DNA of 64,000 nucleotides from CAZLQF01 sp964561545 (GTDB lineage Bacteria; Bacteroidota; Bacteroidia; CAILMK01; CAYYUA01): assembly GCA_964561545.1 (NCBI GenBank), contig CAZLQF010000001.1:1-64000 (forward strand), in the 5' to 3' direction. The translations under genes were made by a program, and so were the position numbers. A model generated the notes under the pieces. The model ran no database searches and was not told the origin of the DNA. It worked only from the letters and a program-made list of their open reading frames with translations. This document shows, piece by piece, positions 9,752-19,100 of this stretch (the stretch's first letter is position 1; every line of letters begins with the position of its first letter).

Positions 9752-10795
9752 ATGGCTAATCAAAATAAAGTTTTGGTAACTGGCGGCACTGGCTTCATTG
9801 GCTCCCACACAGTGGTAGAACTACAAAAGGCCGGCTACGAAGTAGTGGTGATTGACAACCTTGCCCAATCCTACCGCTTCGTTATTGATCAAATTGCCAG
9901 CATTACTGGGGTAGAACCAGCTTTTTACCCCATTGACCTTTGTGATCCGGCTGCGCTCAAAAAATTTTTTGAAGAAAATGAGGACTTAGAAGCGGTTGTT
10001 CACTTTGCTGCCTATAAATCGGTTGGAGAATCTGTGAATCAACCCTTGAAATATTACCATAACAATTTAGTATCCCTTATCAACCTTTTGGAATTGATGA
10101 AAGCCTACCAGGTTAAGGACTTTGTCTTTTCATCTTCCTGTACAGTCTATGGTGAGCCGGACCAAGTCCCGGTAGCCGAAGATGCGCCCATTAAAAAAGC
10201 CGAATCCCCTTACGGCAATACGAAACACATAGGCGAAGACATCCTTCATGAATCTTCATCAGCGTATAACCTTGAAGTCATTTCCTTGCGTTACTTCAAT
10301 CCAATTGGCGCGCATGATTCTGCACTAATAGGAGAATTACCCATTGGAACGCCTGAAAACCTGATGCCTTACTTAACCCAAACAGCCAGTGGACGCAGAG
10401 AACAATTAACCGTTTTTGGCAATGACTACCCCACCCCAGATGGCACTTGCATTCGCGATTACATTCATGTAGTTGACTTAGCCAATGCCCACGTTGTAGC
10501 CCTTAATCGCCTACTAAACAAGGGAAATAAAGACGCCTTTGAAGTATTTAACCTTGGAACAGGGGAAGGCTATTCCGTATTCGACATCATCCACGCCTTT
10601 GAAAATGCTACGGGCATCAAAATCGATTATGAAATTGGAGAGCGCCGAAAAGGGGACGTAACCCAGGTTTATGCCGATACTACCAAGGCCAATCGTGATT
10701 TGGGCTGGCAAACCCAATATTCTTTGGAAGATATGATGGCCACTGCCTGGAAATGGGAGCAAACCTTAAAAGCAATGGACCTGGAATCAGCTTAA
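9752..10795 (+). CDS. galE: UDP-glucose 4-epimerase
   Basis: Interconverts UDP-glucose and UDP-galactose. GGTGFIGSH at residues 11-19 binds NAD+, the SSSCTVYGEP segment at 127-136 carries the catalytic Ser/Thr, and Y154/K158 in SPYGNTKHIGED complete the site. The NPIGAHDSALIGE region and the GTPDGTCIRDYIHV-type segment (here PTPDGTCIRDYIHV) are classic GalE. Length 347 is normal. A 140-base gap separates it from the decarboxylase, so it may have its own promoter or be the last cistron of the cassette. Confidence 0.95.
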   Translation: MANQNKVLVTGGTGFIGSHTVVELQKAGYEVVVIDNLAQSYRFVIDQIASITGVEPAFYPIDLCDPAALKKFFEENEDLEAVVHFAAYKSVGESVNQPLKYYHNNLVSLINLLELMKAYQVKDFVFSSSCTVYGEPDQVPVAEDAPIKKAESPYGNTKHIGEDILHESSSAYNLEVISLRYFNPIGAHDSALIGELPIGTPENLMPYLTQTASGRREQLTVFGNDYPTPDGTCIRDYIHVVDLANAHVVALNRLLNKGNKDAFEVFNLGTGEGYSVFDIIHAFENATGIKIDYEIGERRKGDVTQVYADTTKANRDLGWQTQYSLEDMMATAWKWEQTLKAMDLESA

Positions 10796-10933
10796 AAGCA
10801 GTGTTATTGTTGGAAGTTGGGTTAGCTGCCGTATTAATATCGAAATTGTGTTAGTGCTATTGGTAGGTGTATTAATGTATTCATGCTTGAATCTGAACTT
10901 AGGGTCTAAGCTATAAGTTCGATCATATAAAAT

Positions 10934-11797
10934 TTAAGAACTTACCTCATCAATAATCGCCTTAACTTCCTCAGGATTGTTTTCCCTTGCGTATTGAACA
11001 CATTGCTCCCAATCATCCTGGTAATATTGGCGAATTTTGTTAAGGTAAGCCTGTGAATAAAGCGTTTCGTTCCTTACCCAAGCATCTGGCATTAGCAAAG
11101 CACTGTATAATATCAAGTAAGACACGAGCATTTCGGACCTCCGCTTGAACCACTTGGCCACGGGTTGCTGGGGTAATTGGCGTTTTTTGTTAAAAACCCG
11201 GCTTCCCCACTTGCGCATGACCTTAAGCTGCTTATGGTTATAAGAAGCATGAAATGGCTTCATTGAAATCGCTTCCGGGTTATAGGTAGCTCCCATATAA
11301 TCAGCCAAGGCATCGAAAAAGGCAAAAGGCGCATTTTTAAGATCATCATGAAAAAGCACCAAAGGCTTGTGGGAGAATGCTTGCTCTAAGGCCCTTACCT
11401 TGGGCATGAAATAAAGGTCTTGGATGTGCCAACGGCCTCGATCACTGGTCAAATCCAGAAATTCTTCCAAAGGACGGCTTTCGCCATTTTTAACTTTTCT
11501 GCGGTATTGGGAAGCGATCCATTCATCGTGCCTGCGTAACAAGAGGATTGGCCTGGCATCGGGAAAATCCTGGGCAAATCTTGCTACCTCCTGCTCAAGC
11601 TGGCGGTCAAATTCCCGGGATACCAGGTATTTTCCATGGTTGGTTTTTTCTATGACGGATTGAGCCTTTTTATAGCGCGTTCGCTGGATGTAGTGAATGC
11701 CTAATAGCTTAGGGAAAAAACGGTATTGAAGGTAAGTAGAGGCTACTTTCCCAAGGCCTACGTGGAAGTAGATCTCTGGTTGCTGGGATTCGTTCAT
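10934..11797 (-). CDS. Sulfotransferase-like protein
   Basis: Predicted PAPS-dependent sulfotransferase of 287 residues. A degenerate phosphosulfate-binding loop is seen near the N-terminus (HVGLGKVASTYLQ, about residues 12-24), and a 3'-phosphate binding segment follows (ILLLRRHDEWIASQYRR, about 84-100). The rest is basic and aromatic, as in carbohydrate sulfotransferases. It has no signal peptide, so it would act in the cytoplasm or at the membrane. It lies next to, but convergent with, the nucleotide-sugar genes, so sulfation of a surface glycan is a reasonable guess. The acceptor cannot be inferred. Confidence 0.7.
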   Translation of the reverse strand: MNESQQPEIYFHVGLGKVASTYLQYRFFPKLLGIHYIQRTRYKKAQSVIEKTNHGKYLVSREFDRQLEQEVARFAQDFPDARPILLLRRHDEWIASQYRRKVKNGESRPLEEFLDLTSDRGRWHIQDLYFMPKVRALEQAFSHKPLVLFHDDLKNAPFAFFDALADYMGATYNPEAISMKPFHASYNHKQLKVMRKWGSRVFNKKRQLPQQPVAKWFKRRSEMLVSYLILYSALLMPDAWVRNETLYSQAYLNKIRQYYQDDWEQCVQYARENNPEEVKAIIDEVSS

Positions 11798-12075
11798 GCC
11801 ATCACAGGTTCAAATGCAAGGGCAAATTTGAAGGAATTTCTATTGATAGGGAAATGAGCCTTAAATGAATTGAAATGAAGTTGCAAAAAATACCGATTCA
11901 TGATCATGATTAGCCTGCCTGTTGGTATTAATTTTGAAGTGCTAATGGTTGTGATTTTTAATGAACACACTTCCTAATTGTATATATTCGAGACAAATGC
12001 TGCTTTATAAGCAAACTACAGTTTATCTATAGAAACAGGAATCAACAGTTTTGCCAAGTGATGTAAACTTAATTC

Positions 12076-12714
12076 ATGAAAACCTACCTTCAATATAGTC
12101 AACTCAGCCACAAGCTAATCCTTTTGCTCCTTTTCCTATTCGCCCTGCCAAGCTGTGAACAGGATGAACTACCTCCATTATGGGAGGTAAGGGCTGATGT
12201 TTCAGTAGACTACCTTACCATCAAGGCTACCATTTCCGATTATCATGGCGACTTCATCCACATGAGCATCCGAAAAGCAAATTGGAATAACAATTATACG
12301 GTAAAGCGCAGCCCTGCTGGTAACCAACCAGAAAGGGATTGGAGCCAGGTTCATCAAAGGTTCGGTAAACTGTATAGGAACACTTACCTCGAGGGACGGA
12401 TCGATGATGGAAGTGGAGCCGGGCCTTCCCAATTTAAAACCTACATTTTTAAGCTGCCGATCGATCAGTCCATGCCCCGCAAGGATTTTCAAGACTTAAA
12501 CGGCAGCGGTTATGAATACATTACAACAGGCTACTATTATGCCGATGGCCAAGCAGGGCATCCAAGCTTTACGCCTGGCAATTATGAGATTGAAATTTAT
12601 CCTTGGTACACCGGATCTGCCAATAATCTTCACCCTGCAAAAGATGGAAAGGAAGGCGTGCAATACATTCACCACGAACAGCCTGTTGCATCCACCACCT
12701 TTCTCATTGATTGA
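12076..12714 (+). CDS. Lipoprotein of unknown function, possible surface-export signal
   Basis: A 212-residue protein with a type II signal peptide: a hydrophobic stretch LILLLLFLFALPSC ends in a lipobox cysteine at about residue 27. The residues right after the cysteine are EQDEL, an acidic stretch resembling the lipoprotein export signal reported for surface lipoproteins of Capnocytophaga and Flavobacterium. The mature part is beta-rich and aromatic, with many Trp, Tyr and Gly. I do not recognise the family. The LamG-domain gene follows in the same direction after 135 bases. Confidence 0.75.
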   Translation: MKTYLQYSQLSHKLILLLLFLFALPSCEQDELPPLWEVRADVSVDYLTIKATISDYHGDFIHMSIRKANWNNNYTVKRSPAGNQPERDWSQVHQRFGKLYRNTYLEGRIDDGSGAGPSQFKTYIFKLPIDQSMPRKDFQDLNGSGYEYITTGYYYADGQAGHPSFTPGNYEIEIYPWYTGSANNLHPAKDGKEGVQYIHHEQPVASTTFLID

Positions 12715-12849
12715 CACCTGAACCTCTATCGAACCACCCCACCACCAATGTCGGGAACCCGATAAGTCCTTAATTTTAGCCATATAAGCCAGAAATCAAC
12801 AACATCCTTATCGTTGCATGTTATAAGAACTTGAAAACTTGCTGCAACC

Positions 12850-13740
12850 ATGTTGAAAAAGTATCATCTCATCATTCTTGCTGTGCTTTTCCTCGGTTTA
12901 ATTTTAGTGGTTTTCTTACAAAAAAGTGATCATCATCAGCCATTGGCAACAGCCGAAGCCGATGTGCAAAAATCCCCGGAGCTAATGGGGCACTGGACCT
13001 TCGATGAGCCAGACAGCGATATAGTTTACGACCAATCTTCTTATCAATCGCATGGCGAAATTAAAGGCAATCCAGCGTATGAAGAAGGCATCGTGGGCCG
13101 CAATGCGATGGAATTTGATGGAGAAGGCGATTACGTTGAAATGCTTAAAAACGGAAAAACGCCCTCCCATATCCAGAATTTGAGCGAAGGAAGCATTGCT
13201 GTCTGGTTTAAAGCCCGTAACATTCCCGTAGGAAAGAGCATCTTGCCCGTCTTTTATTACGGCAATAAAAACGGCTGCCCCAACATGTTCGATGCTTCCA
13301 ATGAAGGACTGATCATTGAAATAGCGCATGGATCAGTTTTTCCAAAGTCCAAAGGCGTATTTTTCACGATTTTCAGCAATCCTTGCGATTTACCTTCGTT
13401 TTGTTATGATTCCCATTCCGATGTGCACTTGTCAGACCAGCAGGGAGCCATTAAAGAAGGGGAATGGTACCATTTTGTTACGGTAGTTGGCAAAGATTAC
13501 AACACCGGTTATTTGAATGGGAAGGAAATTGACTACAGGCAGTATAACTTCAATACAGCCAGTGCCTCCGAGTTTTTTGCGGATGCGGTCAAGCACGAAC
13601 GCATGTGGGTTGGTAAAGGCTACTGGGATCATGCCACTGAAGTATATTTTGACGGCTACATTGACGACTTGCGGATTTACGACAAGCCTTTGAGTAAAAG
13701 CGAGGTACAACGACTGTACAACATGAAAGATGCAGGTTAA
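12850..13740 (+). CDS. LamG/concanavalin A-like lectin domain protein
   Basis: A 296-residue protein with an N-terminal membrane segment or uncleaved signal (residues about 6-24) and no lipobox. The remainder is a single LamG-like jelly-roll domain: it opens with LMGHWTFDE, continues with GRNAMEFDGEGDYVEM and IAVWFKARN, then a WYHFVTVVG strand and GYLNGKE, and closes with YFDGYIDDLRIYDKPLSKSEVQRLY. These are the standard landmarks of LamG domains in Bacteroidota surface proteins, which usually bind carbohydrate. No catalytic domain is attached. A stand-alone lectin-like, membrane-tethered or secreted role is inferred. Confidence 0.85.
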   Translation: MLKKYHLIILAVLFLGLILVVFLQKSDHHQPLATAEADVQKSPELMGHWTFDEPDSDIVYDQSSYQSHGEIKGNPAYEEGIVGRNAMEFDGEGDYVEMLKNGKTPSHIQNLSEGSIAVWFKARNIPVGKSILPVFYYGNKNGCPNMFDASNEGLIIEIAHGSVFPKSKGVFFTIFSNPCDLPSFCYDSHSDVHLSDQQGAIKEGEWYHFVTVVGKDYNTGYLNGKEIDYRQYNFNTASASEFFADAVKHERMWVGKGYWDHATEVYFDGYIDDLRIYDKPLSKSEVQRLYNMKDAG

Positions 13741-14219
13741 ATAATAATTTAGTATTAGGGTGAAGAACTTGCTTAAATTCAGAACGCTTGATCTAATCGT
13801 AACATCTTTGGTCAGTTATCATAACTGGAGTTTCCCCAAAACCCGGAACTCCTGACCCAATCCTAAACCAACTTGCCCTGTAAATGAGGCATTGCAACAT
13901 TAAGCTTCGGATAAAAATCGGGAATTGTTATGGGGTATTGATCCGGCTAATTAGGGGATGCTACATCCCGCTCAAAGGAATGCAGCCTTACTGTTGTTAT
14001 GTTCATTGCTGACCTTGTTAAATGCCCGGAGCGCAAAGCTCCTGCTTCACAGGGCAGACCTTAGGGCCTGACGAGGTTGCCACGGCCAAGCAAAAGCCAT
14101 GGTATGGCAATGCCGAAGCGGCTCCCATAAGAGAAAAATACGTCATTTCCAATGAGCAATACACCCGCTTCAAAGGGCAGGCACTAAAGGCATACGAGAT
14201 TGCTACTGTCAGGGGATGG
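13741..14219. other. Structured region without a confident gene
   Basis: No recognised gene. Several nested inverted repeats are visible: GGAGTTTCC near 13831 against GGAACTCC near 13850; and at 14023-14056 an outer TGCCC/GGGCA stem enclosing GGAGC-GCAAA-GCTCC (14028-14042). This part appears richer in G+C than its surroundings. A 93-codon frame (14022-14303) covers it, but its product resembles nothing I know and it overlaps the hairpins, so I do not call it a gene. A non-coding RNA or mobile-element remnant would fit equally well. Confidence 0.35.
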
Positions 14220-14257
14220 ATTAAACATGAAAAATTGCAGGATTTTTCATGTTTAAT
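14220..14257. repeat. Perfect 16-bp inverted repeat
   Basis: ATTAAACATGAAAAAT at 14220-14235 is followed by a 6-base loop and its exact reverse complement at 14242-14257. A 16-pair uninterrupted stem is unlikely to arise by chance. There is no GC-rich stem plus U-tract, so it is not a standard intrinsic terminator; a cruciform, protein-binding site or element end is possible. Confidence 0.8.
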
Positions 14258-14283
14258 AGGCCTTTTAAGCCATAAAAAGCCTA
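14257..14283. repeat. Second stem-loop abutting the 16-bp hairpin
   Basis: TAGGCCTTTT at 14257-14266 pairs with AAAAAGCCTA at 14274-14283 with one mismatch. An extra A-T pair closes a 5-base loop. It directly abuts the preceding hairpin, sharing one base, so the two form a tandem stem-loop unit. Confidence 0.6.
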
Positions 14284-14379
14284 TTGATCCATATCCACAT
14301 TAGGGAATCTTTAAGATAGCCAAAAGGAGAGCCACCTGCTGTTTAAAACTTCTTTGAGCTGCTGCGACAGGCAAAAAGC

Positions 14380-14523
14380 CGGGGATGTATCAAAAGTCTT
14401 ATTACAATAAAAAATGAGATCAATAAAAGGGTCTAAATATGTGATTATCAAATATCTATCATGATATAAAAAAGCCTTTTAAAACCAAAGAACTCCGGAT
14501 TATTTGGTTTTGATACACCCCCC
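14380..14523. mobile_element. MITE-like element with terminal inverted repeats
   Basis: GGGGATGTATCAAAA at 14381-14395 and TTTTGATACACCCCCC at 14508-14523 are inverted copies matching at 14 of 16 positions. They bound about 112 AT-rich bases with no open frame. Short length, G-rich outer ends and lack of coding content fit a miniature inverted-repeat transposable element or the fused ends of a deleted insertion sequence. I could not identify a parent family or a certain target duplication. Confidence 0.5.
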
Positions 14524-14758
14524 AAGGAAACAAGCGCGACCCATTCGCAAGTCTTAAAAGTTTTAATTAATTATTATAAAAATCAGGACATTTTCCGTTT
14601 ACGCTACTTTTGTAATTAAGCAATTGATTACCAATAATTTAGATGTAGAGCGGTCAGGAGCTCTGAAATTCTATCAATAATTAACTTGTAGTGGCTACAT
14701 AATGCCTTATTTGTTAGGGCTTTAATCCTTAACATTAAGAAGCTTAATCCTCGTACTG
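14524..14758. other. Intergenic DNA with orphan promoter-like motif
   Basis: TACTTTTG at 14605-14612 matches the TAnnTTTG -7 box on the plus strand, and a hairpin AGAGC/GCTCT (14647-14664) follows. No plus-strand gene begins here, because tolC ends at 14759 on the other strand. A small transcript is conceivable; otherwise nothing is seen. Confidence 0.3.
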
Positions 14759-16108
14759 CTATCGAAAGTTTGGATTAAACTCCTCCAACAACAACCCGGC
14801 AATCTTAAAAAGCTCAACTTCGGCCAATTTCGCATCGTAGCGTGCATCTGTCCTTCGGGTTTTGGCACGTATGAAGTTGACCTGCGCTTCTCTTACCTGC
14901 GTACCGTTAACTTGCCCCAGGCGGTAGGATTCACGAGTTCGTTCTAAATTCAACCGGGCATTTTCTACGTTGCGCTGTTCCATGCTCAAAACTTTCAGGT
15001 TTTGTTGATAAGTAGCGTAAGCATTTTGCAGGTCCCGGTTGACTTCAAGCTTCTTATTGTTTAGTTGGTGCTGCCTGTTCTTTACCCGCATTGCAGCATT
15101 TTCAGCCTTAATCTTATTTTGAAACCCGGCAAAAATGGGAATGTTCAGCTGAAGGCCGGTACTAACGCCATTGGTTTGATTTTCTTTAAGGAAGCCGGCA
15201 TCATTGTTGGATTGACTAAAATAATAGCTTCCAGTCAAGGTTAATTGCGGGTAAAAATTGGCATTAGCGATCTTTTTTTGTAAGCGTGCCGTTTGCAATT
15301 GGTAATCTGCGGCTTGGAGGGCAGCATTGTTGGTTTGGGCGTTTTCTAACAACTGGCTTTTTGCTAGTTCTTTACGAACCGTCACCTCACGTTGAACTGC
15401 ATATTCCGTTTCTACTTCCTGCCCCAGTAGCACATTCAAGCTACGCTTGGTATTTTTGTACTGGGTTTTAGCCTCTACCATAGAACTGCTATCTGAATCC
15501 AAATCAACTTTGGCATTCAATACATCCACCCTGGATTTGTTGCTATATTGCCTTGCACTTTTAACCCGCTGTAGCCTTTCCTGGGATATTGCTACAGATT
15601 CCTGAGCAATTTGGTATTGGGTTTTCAAGCGAGCTACCTTGTAATATTGGTTGACTACTTGCAATAAAAGGGCTTCAATGGTTTGCCTGGCCTGAACGTC
15701 ACTAAGGTCCTTTTCAACTTTTAATTGTTCGTAATTGTAAGTATTGCCAAAGCCATCAAATAAGGTGTAACGCAAATCCATGGATGCATTAAGGTTGGTG
15801 GATTCAGCCCCATTAATTTCTTGTTCGCCCAGCGGTTGCTCAAATTTCTGGCGGGTATCTTCATTGTTGTAGGTGCCACTTGAGGAAATACTTAAAGAAG
15901 GCAGCATACCAGCATTGCCTATGTGCACACTGTTTTTGCTTATTTTGGCATTGTTACGGGCTACCTGGATGTTGTGGTTGTTCTCCATGGCTTGCCTTAC
16001 TGCACTTTGTAGGGAAAGCGTATCAATCGTTTTGGGTTCTTGAGCAACTCCATTTATGGTGAATAATTGTAAGCTCCCTATTAAAATCGATATATTAAAT
16101 ATTCGCAT
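14759..16108 (-). CDS. TolC-family outer-membrane efflux channel
   Basis: Outer-membrane exit duct for the RND pump encoded just upstream. The 449-residue protein has a signal peptide (about residues 1-22, ending NGVAQ) and then two repeated OEP domains. These are rich in long Ala/Gln/Asn/Lys coiled-coil helices (for example LSLQSAVRQAMENNHNIQVARNNAKIS, here abbreviated by its first helix, and the second-half LEVNRDLQNAYATYQQNL). The beta-barrel strands appear as STNLNASMDLRYTLFDGFGN and GVSTGLQLNIPIFAGFQNK. Last gene of the marR-adaptor-pump-channel operon, 51 bases after the pump stop. Confidence 0.92.
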   Translation of the reverse strand: MRIFNISILIGSLQLFTINGVAQEPKTIDTLSLQSAVRQAMENNHNIQVARNNAKISKNSVHIGNAGMLPSLSISSSGTYNNEDTRQKFEQPLGEQEINGAESTNLNASMDLRYTLFDGFGNTYNYEQLKVEKDLSDVQARQTIEALLLQVVNQYYKVARLKTQYQIAQESVAISQERLQRVKSARQYSNKSRVDVLNAKVDLDSDSSSMVEAKTQYKNTKRSLNVLLGQEVETEYAVQREVTVRKELAKSQLLENAQTNNAALQAADYQLQTARLQKKIANANFYPQLTLTGSYYFSQSNNDAGFLKENQTNGVSTGLQLNIPIFAGFQNKIKAENAAMRVKNRQHQLNNKKLEVNRDLQNAYATYQQNLKVLSMEQRNVENARLNLERTRESYRLGQVNGTQVREAQVNFIRAKTRRTDARYDAKLAEVELFKIAGLLLEEFNPNFR

Positions 16109-16159
16109 AGCATTTTGTTTTCCATTTTGCCAATAGTAACGTGAACATATTTAAGCCAT

Positions 16160-19100
16160 TTACCCTTTTAAATCCTGTTCATTTTCTTCAAAGTTTTTGG
16201 TTTCCCGGACAGCTGGTTCTACTGTATTAGTTTCCGGCTTATGGCCAGTCCAAAGCCATACAGCACCAATTCTGAGGTTGTTGATGATCACCAGCATCAC
16301 CGGTAATATGAGCAATGTTACAAACATGCCCAACAACATGCCGTAAGCAACAGAAACCGCCATCGGAACCAGAAACTGAGCCTGCAGGCTTTTTTCGAGC
16401 ATCAGTGGTGCAAGTCCTCCAATCGTGGTTAGGGTGGTTAGCAATATTGGTCTGAACCGGGCCAGACCAGCATCATGTACCGCTTGCATAAAAGGTTTGC
16501 CGGATCTCAACGTATTGTTTAGATGCGTAACCAAAACCACGGAATTGTTAATAATGATGCCGATCAATGCAAGGATGCCGTAAGTGGAAAGGATGCTAAT
16601 GGGAATGTTTTGTATTATATGCCCCATGGCAACACCGATCAACCCAAATGGCAGGATAAGGAAAACAACAGCTGTTTGCATGAATGAGCGAAAGACGATC
16701 ATAACCACGGTAATCATCAGGATAAAGATAACTGGTAAAACCTCAGCTGCTGATTTGCCAACTTTCCCGGATTCCCGGGTCTGCCCTTCAAAAGAGGCTT
16801 TTACAGCGGGATGTTCAGCCATGATAGAGGGTAAAATTTCATTCTCAATTTTTAAGTTCACATCGGTAGCTGAATAACTGGGATCTGCCAAATCAGCCTC
16901 TACTTTTATTTGCCGGTCCCCATCTAAGTGGTTAATGGCCAACACCCCGCGTTTGATATCAAAATCTGCCAATGCTTTCAAAGGGTAGGTTCCCTCAGGT
17001 GTACGAATTCGCATGTTCTCGAGATTTCCCTGGGATTTTCGGTAATTTTTGTTGTAGCGAACCCAAACTTTTACTTCATCCAGTCCACGTTGCAACCGCT
17101 GCACTTCATTGCCAAAAAAGCCATTGCGAACCTGGCTCATAATGGTCATTAAGTCCAAACCTAATTTATGAGCTTTTTGTTTGAGCTCTAAATTAACTTC
17201 CATGGGCCCCTTCTGGTCATTGTCAACCACATCCTTCAGTTTAGGCATATCCTTCAATTCGGATTTTAATTTGCGTTCTGCTTCTCTTAATTCATCAAGA
17301 TCCTCAGCCTGCAAGGCTACGGATACCGGCTTACCAAAGGGTATCCCGGACCCATAGGTTACTTTTTCAGCTCCTACAATGGTGCCGGCTTTTTCACGAA
17401 TAAGATTGGTTATGGCATAGCCTGCCAATTCCCGGTATTGGCTTTCAAGCAGGAGAATTCTGAGGCTTCCTTTATGGCTGGAGCTGCTAATGTTCAACTG
17501 AATGTCCTGAACGTAAGACCGGTCGTCATTCCGTTCCTGATTAAGGCTGTCATTGACTTCCCAGGTTGCTTGTTTGATGTGCTGTAACCATTTGCGGGTT
17601 ACATTTTCTCGAGTTCCCGATGGCATCTCCAGGTTAACGTCAATTTGATTACGCTCTATATTGGGGAAAAATGTGGTTTTTAGCACACCGTTGCCAAGCA
17701 ATCCTCCAACTAAGACCAATAATCCTATGGCCACCGAAAGGGTTAGGGTTTTGTTGTACATACAGCTCCACAATAGGGGGCTGTAAACCCTTTGCCTGAA
17801 AAACTGCAGGCCTTGGTCGGTTTTTTCGTTCAACCAGTTTTTCTTGCGGCCACGCTTGTGTAGTGCTTTGGAGTGGGCCATGTGGCTTGGCAGGATCAAG
17901 ACGCCTTCAATTAAAGAGAACAATAACGCTGCATTCACCACAAAGGCCATTTCTACAATAAATTCACCAATTCTTCCCGCCAGAAAAAAGAACGTAGAAA
18001 AAGCAATGATGGTGGTCAGGATAGATGCTATAATAGGCGGTAGTACTTCCATGGTTCCATTGATGGCAGCAGGAATGGCCCTCTGACCGTCTTCATATTT
18101 TTGATAAATATTTTCCCCGAATACAATGCCGTCATCCACGAGGATACCAATAACCAATATCATTCCGAAAAGGGAGATCACATTTATGGTTATGCCATAC
18201 CAATTGGCCAGAATGAACATCCCGGCAAATGAAAAAGGAATGGCCACTGCCACCCAAAAAGCTAAGCGTATGTTCAGGAACAGGGAAAGTAAAATTAACA
18301 CCAGCCCGAATCCAATCATACCGTTCTTGGTCAAGAGGTCAATTCGATTGTTCAGGGATTCCGACCGGTCCCGTATAACCGTAGCCTCCACTGCTTCATT
18401 TTCTTCATTGAATTCCTTAACATACTCACGGATGTGTTCCGTTATGAATAAAATATCCTGATAAATCGTATTTTTGACAGTAATGACCACAGATGGCTCC
18501 CCATTGAGGTAAGAACGCTCTGGATTGTCAGCCCATTGATCTTGTACATTAGCTATCTGCCGTAACCGGACAAGTTGCTCCTGATCTCCGGATTTTACAA
18601 CTATATTGCGTAAGTCTTCAGCATAATATTCTTTTGATTTAGCCCTAATGAGCATTTCCTCTTGCTCACCCTTGATCGTACCACCCGTCAATTCAAGATT
18701 AGCGTTCCGTACCGCTTGCCCAACTTCACGAAAGGTTAAATTATAAGCCCTTAAAGCTTCTTCCTCGATGCTGATTTCAATTTCCTCCTCGGGGTAACCC
18801 CTGATCGAAATTTTGGAGATGCCTTCAACTGCCCTTAAATCATCTTCTATATTTCGGGCATAACGCTTTAGTGTTTTCAAATTCACATCCCCGCTGATGG
18901 AAAACCGGATGGCTTCACTAGCGCTTTCTTCCTTAAAAACTTCTATGGATTCCATGCCGGTGGGAAAAGAAGCAATGCGATCTATTGCATTCTTTACATC
19001 TTGCAAGATAAAATCCGTATCGTAGCCCTTTTTGACCTCTACGGTAACCACCCCCCTATTTTCCCTTGAAGTAGAAGTAATTTGGTCTATTCCGGTTAAA

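Noticed and set aside
14022..14303. A 93-codon open frame on the plus strand
   Set aside because: It overlaps several inverted repeats including the 16-base hairpin, has no signal, domain or recognisable motif, and has no clear promoter; coding is not supported.
1427..14597. Shared AAAT(T/C)AGGACATTTT near 1430 and near 14585
   Set aside because: Only about 15 bases match, once each, with unrelated flanks; chance is likely in AT-rich DNA.
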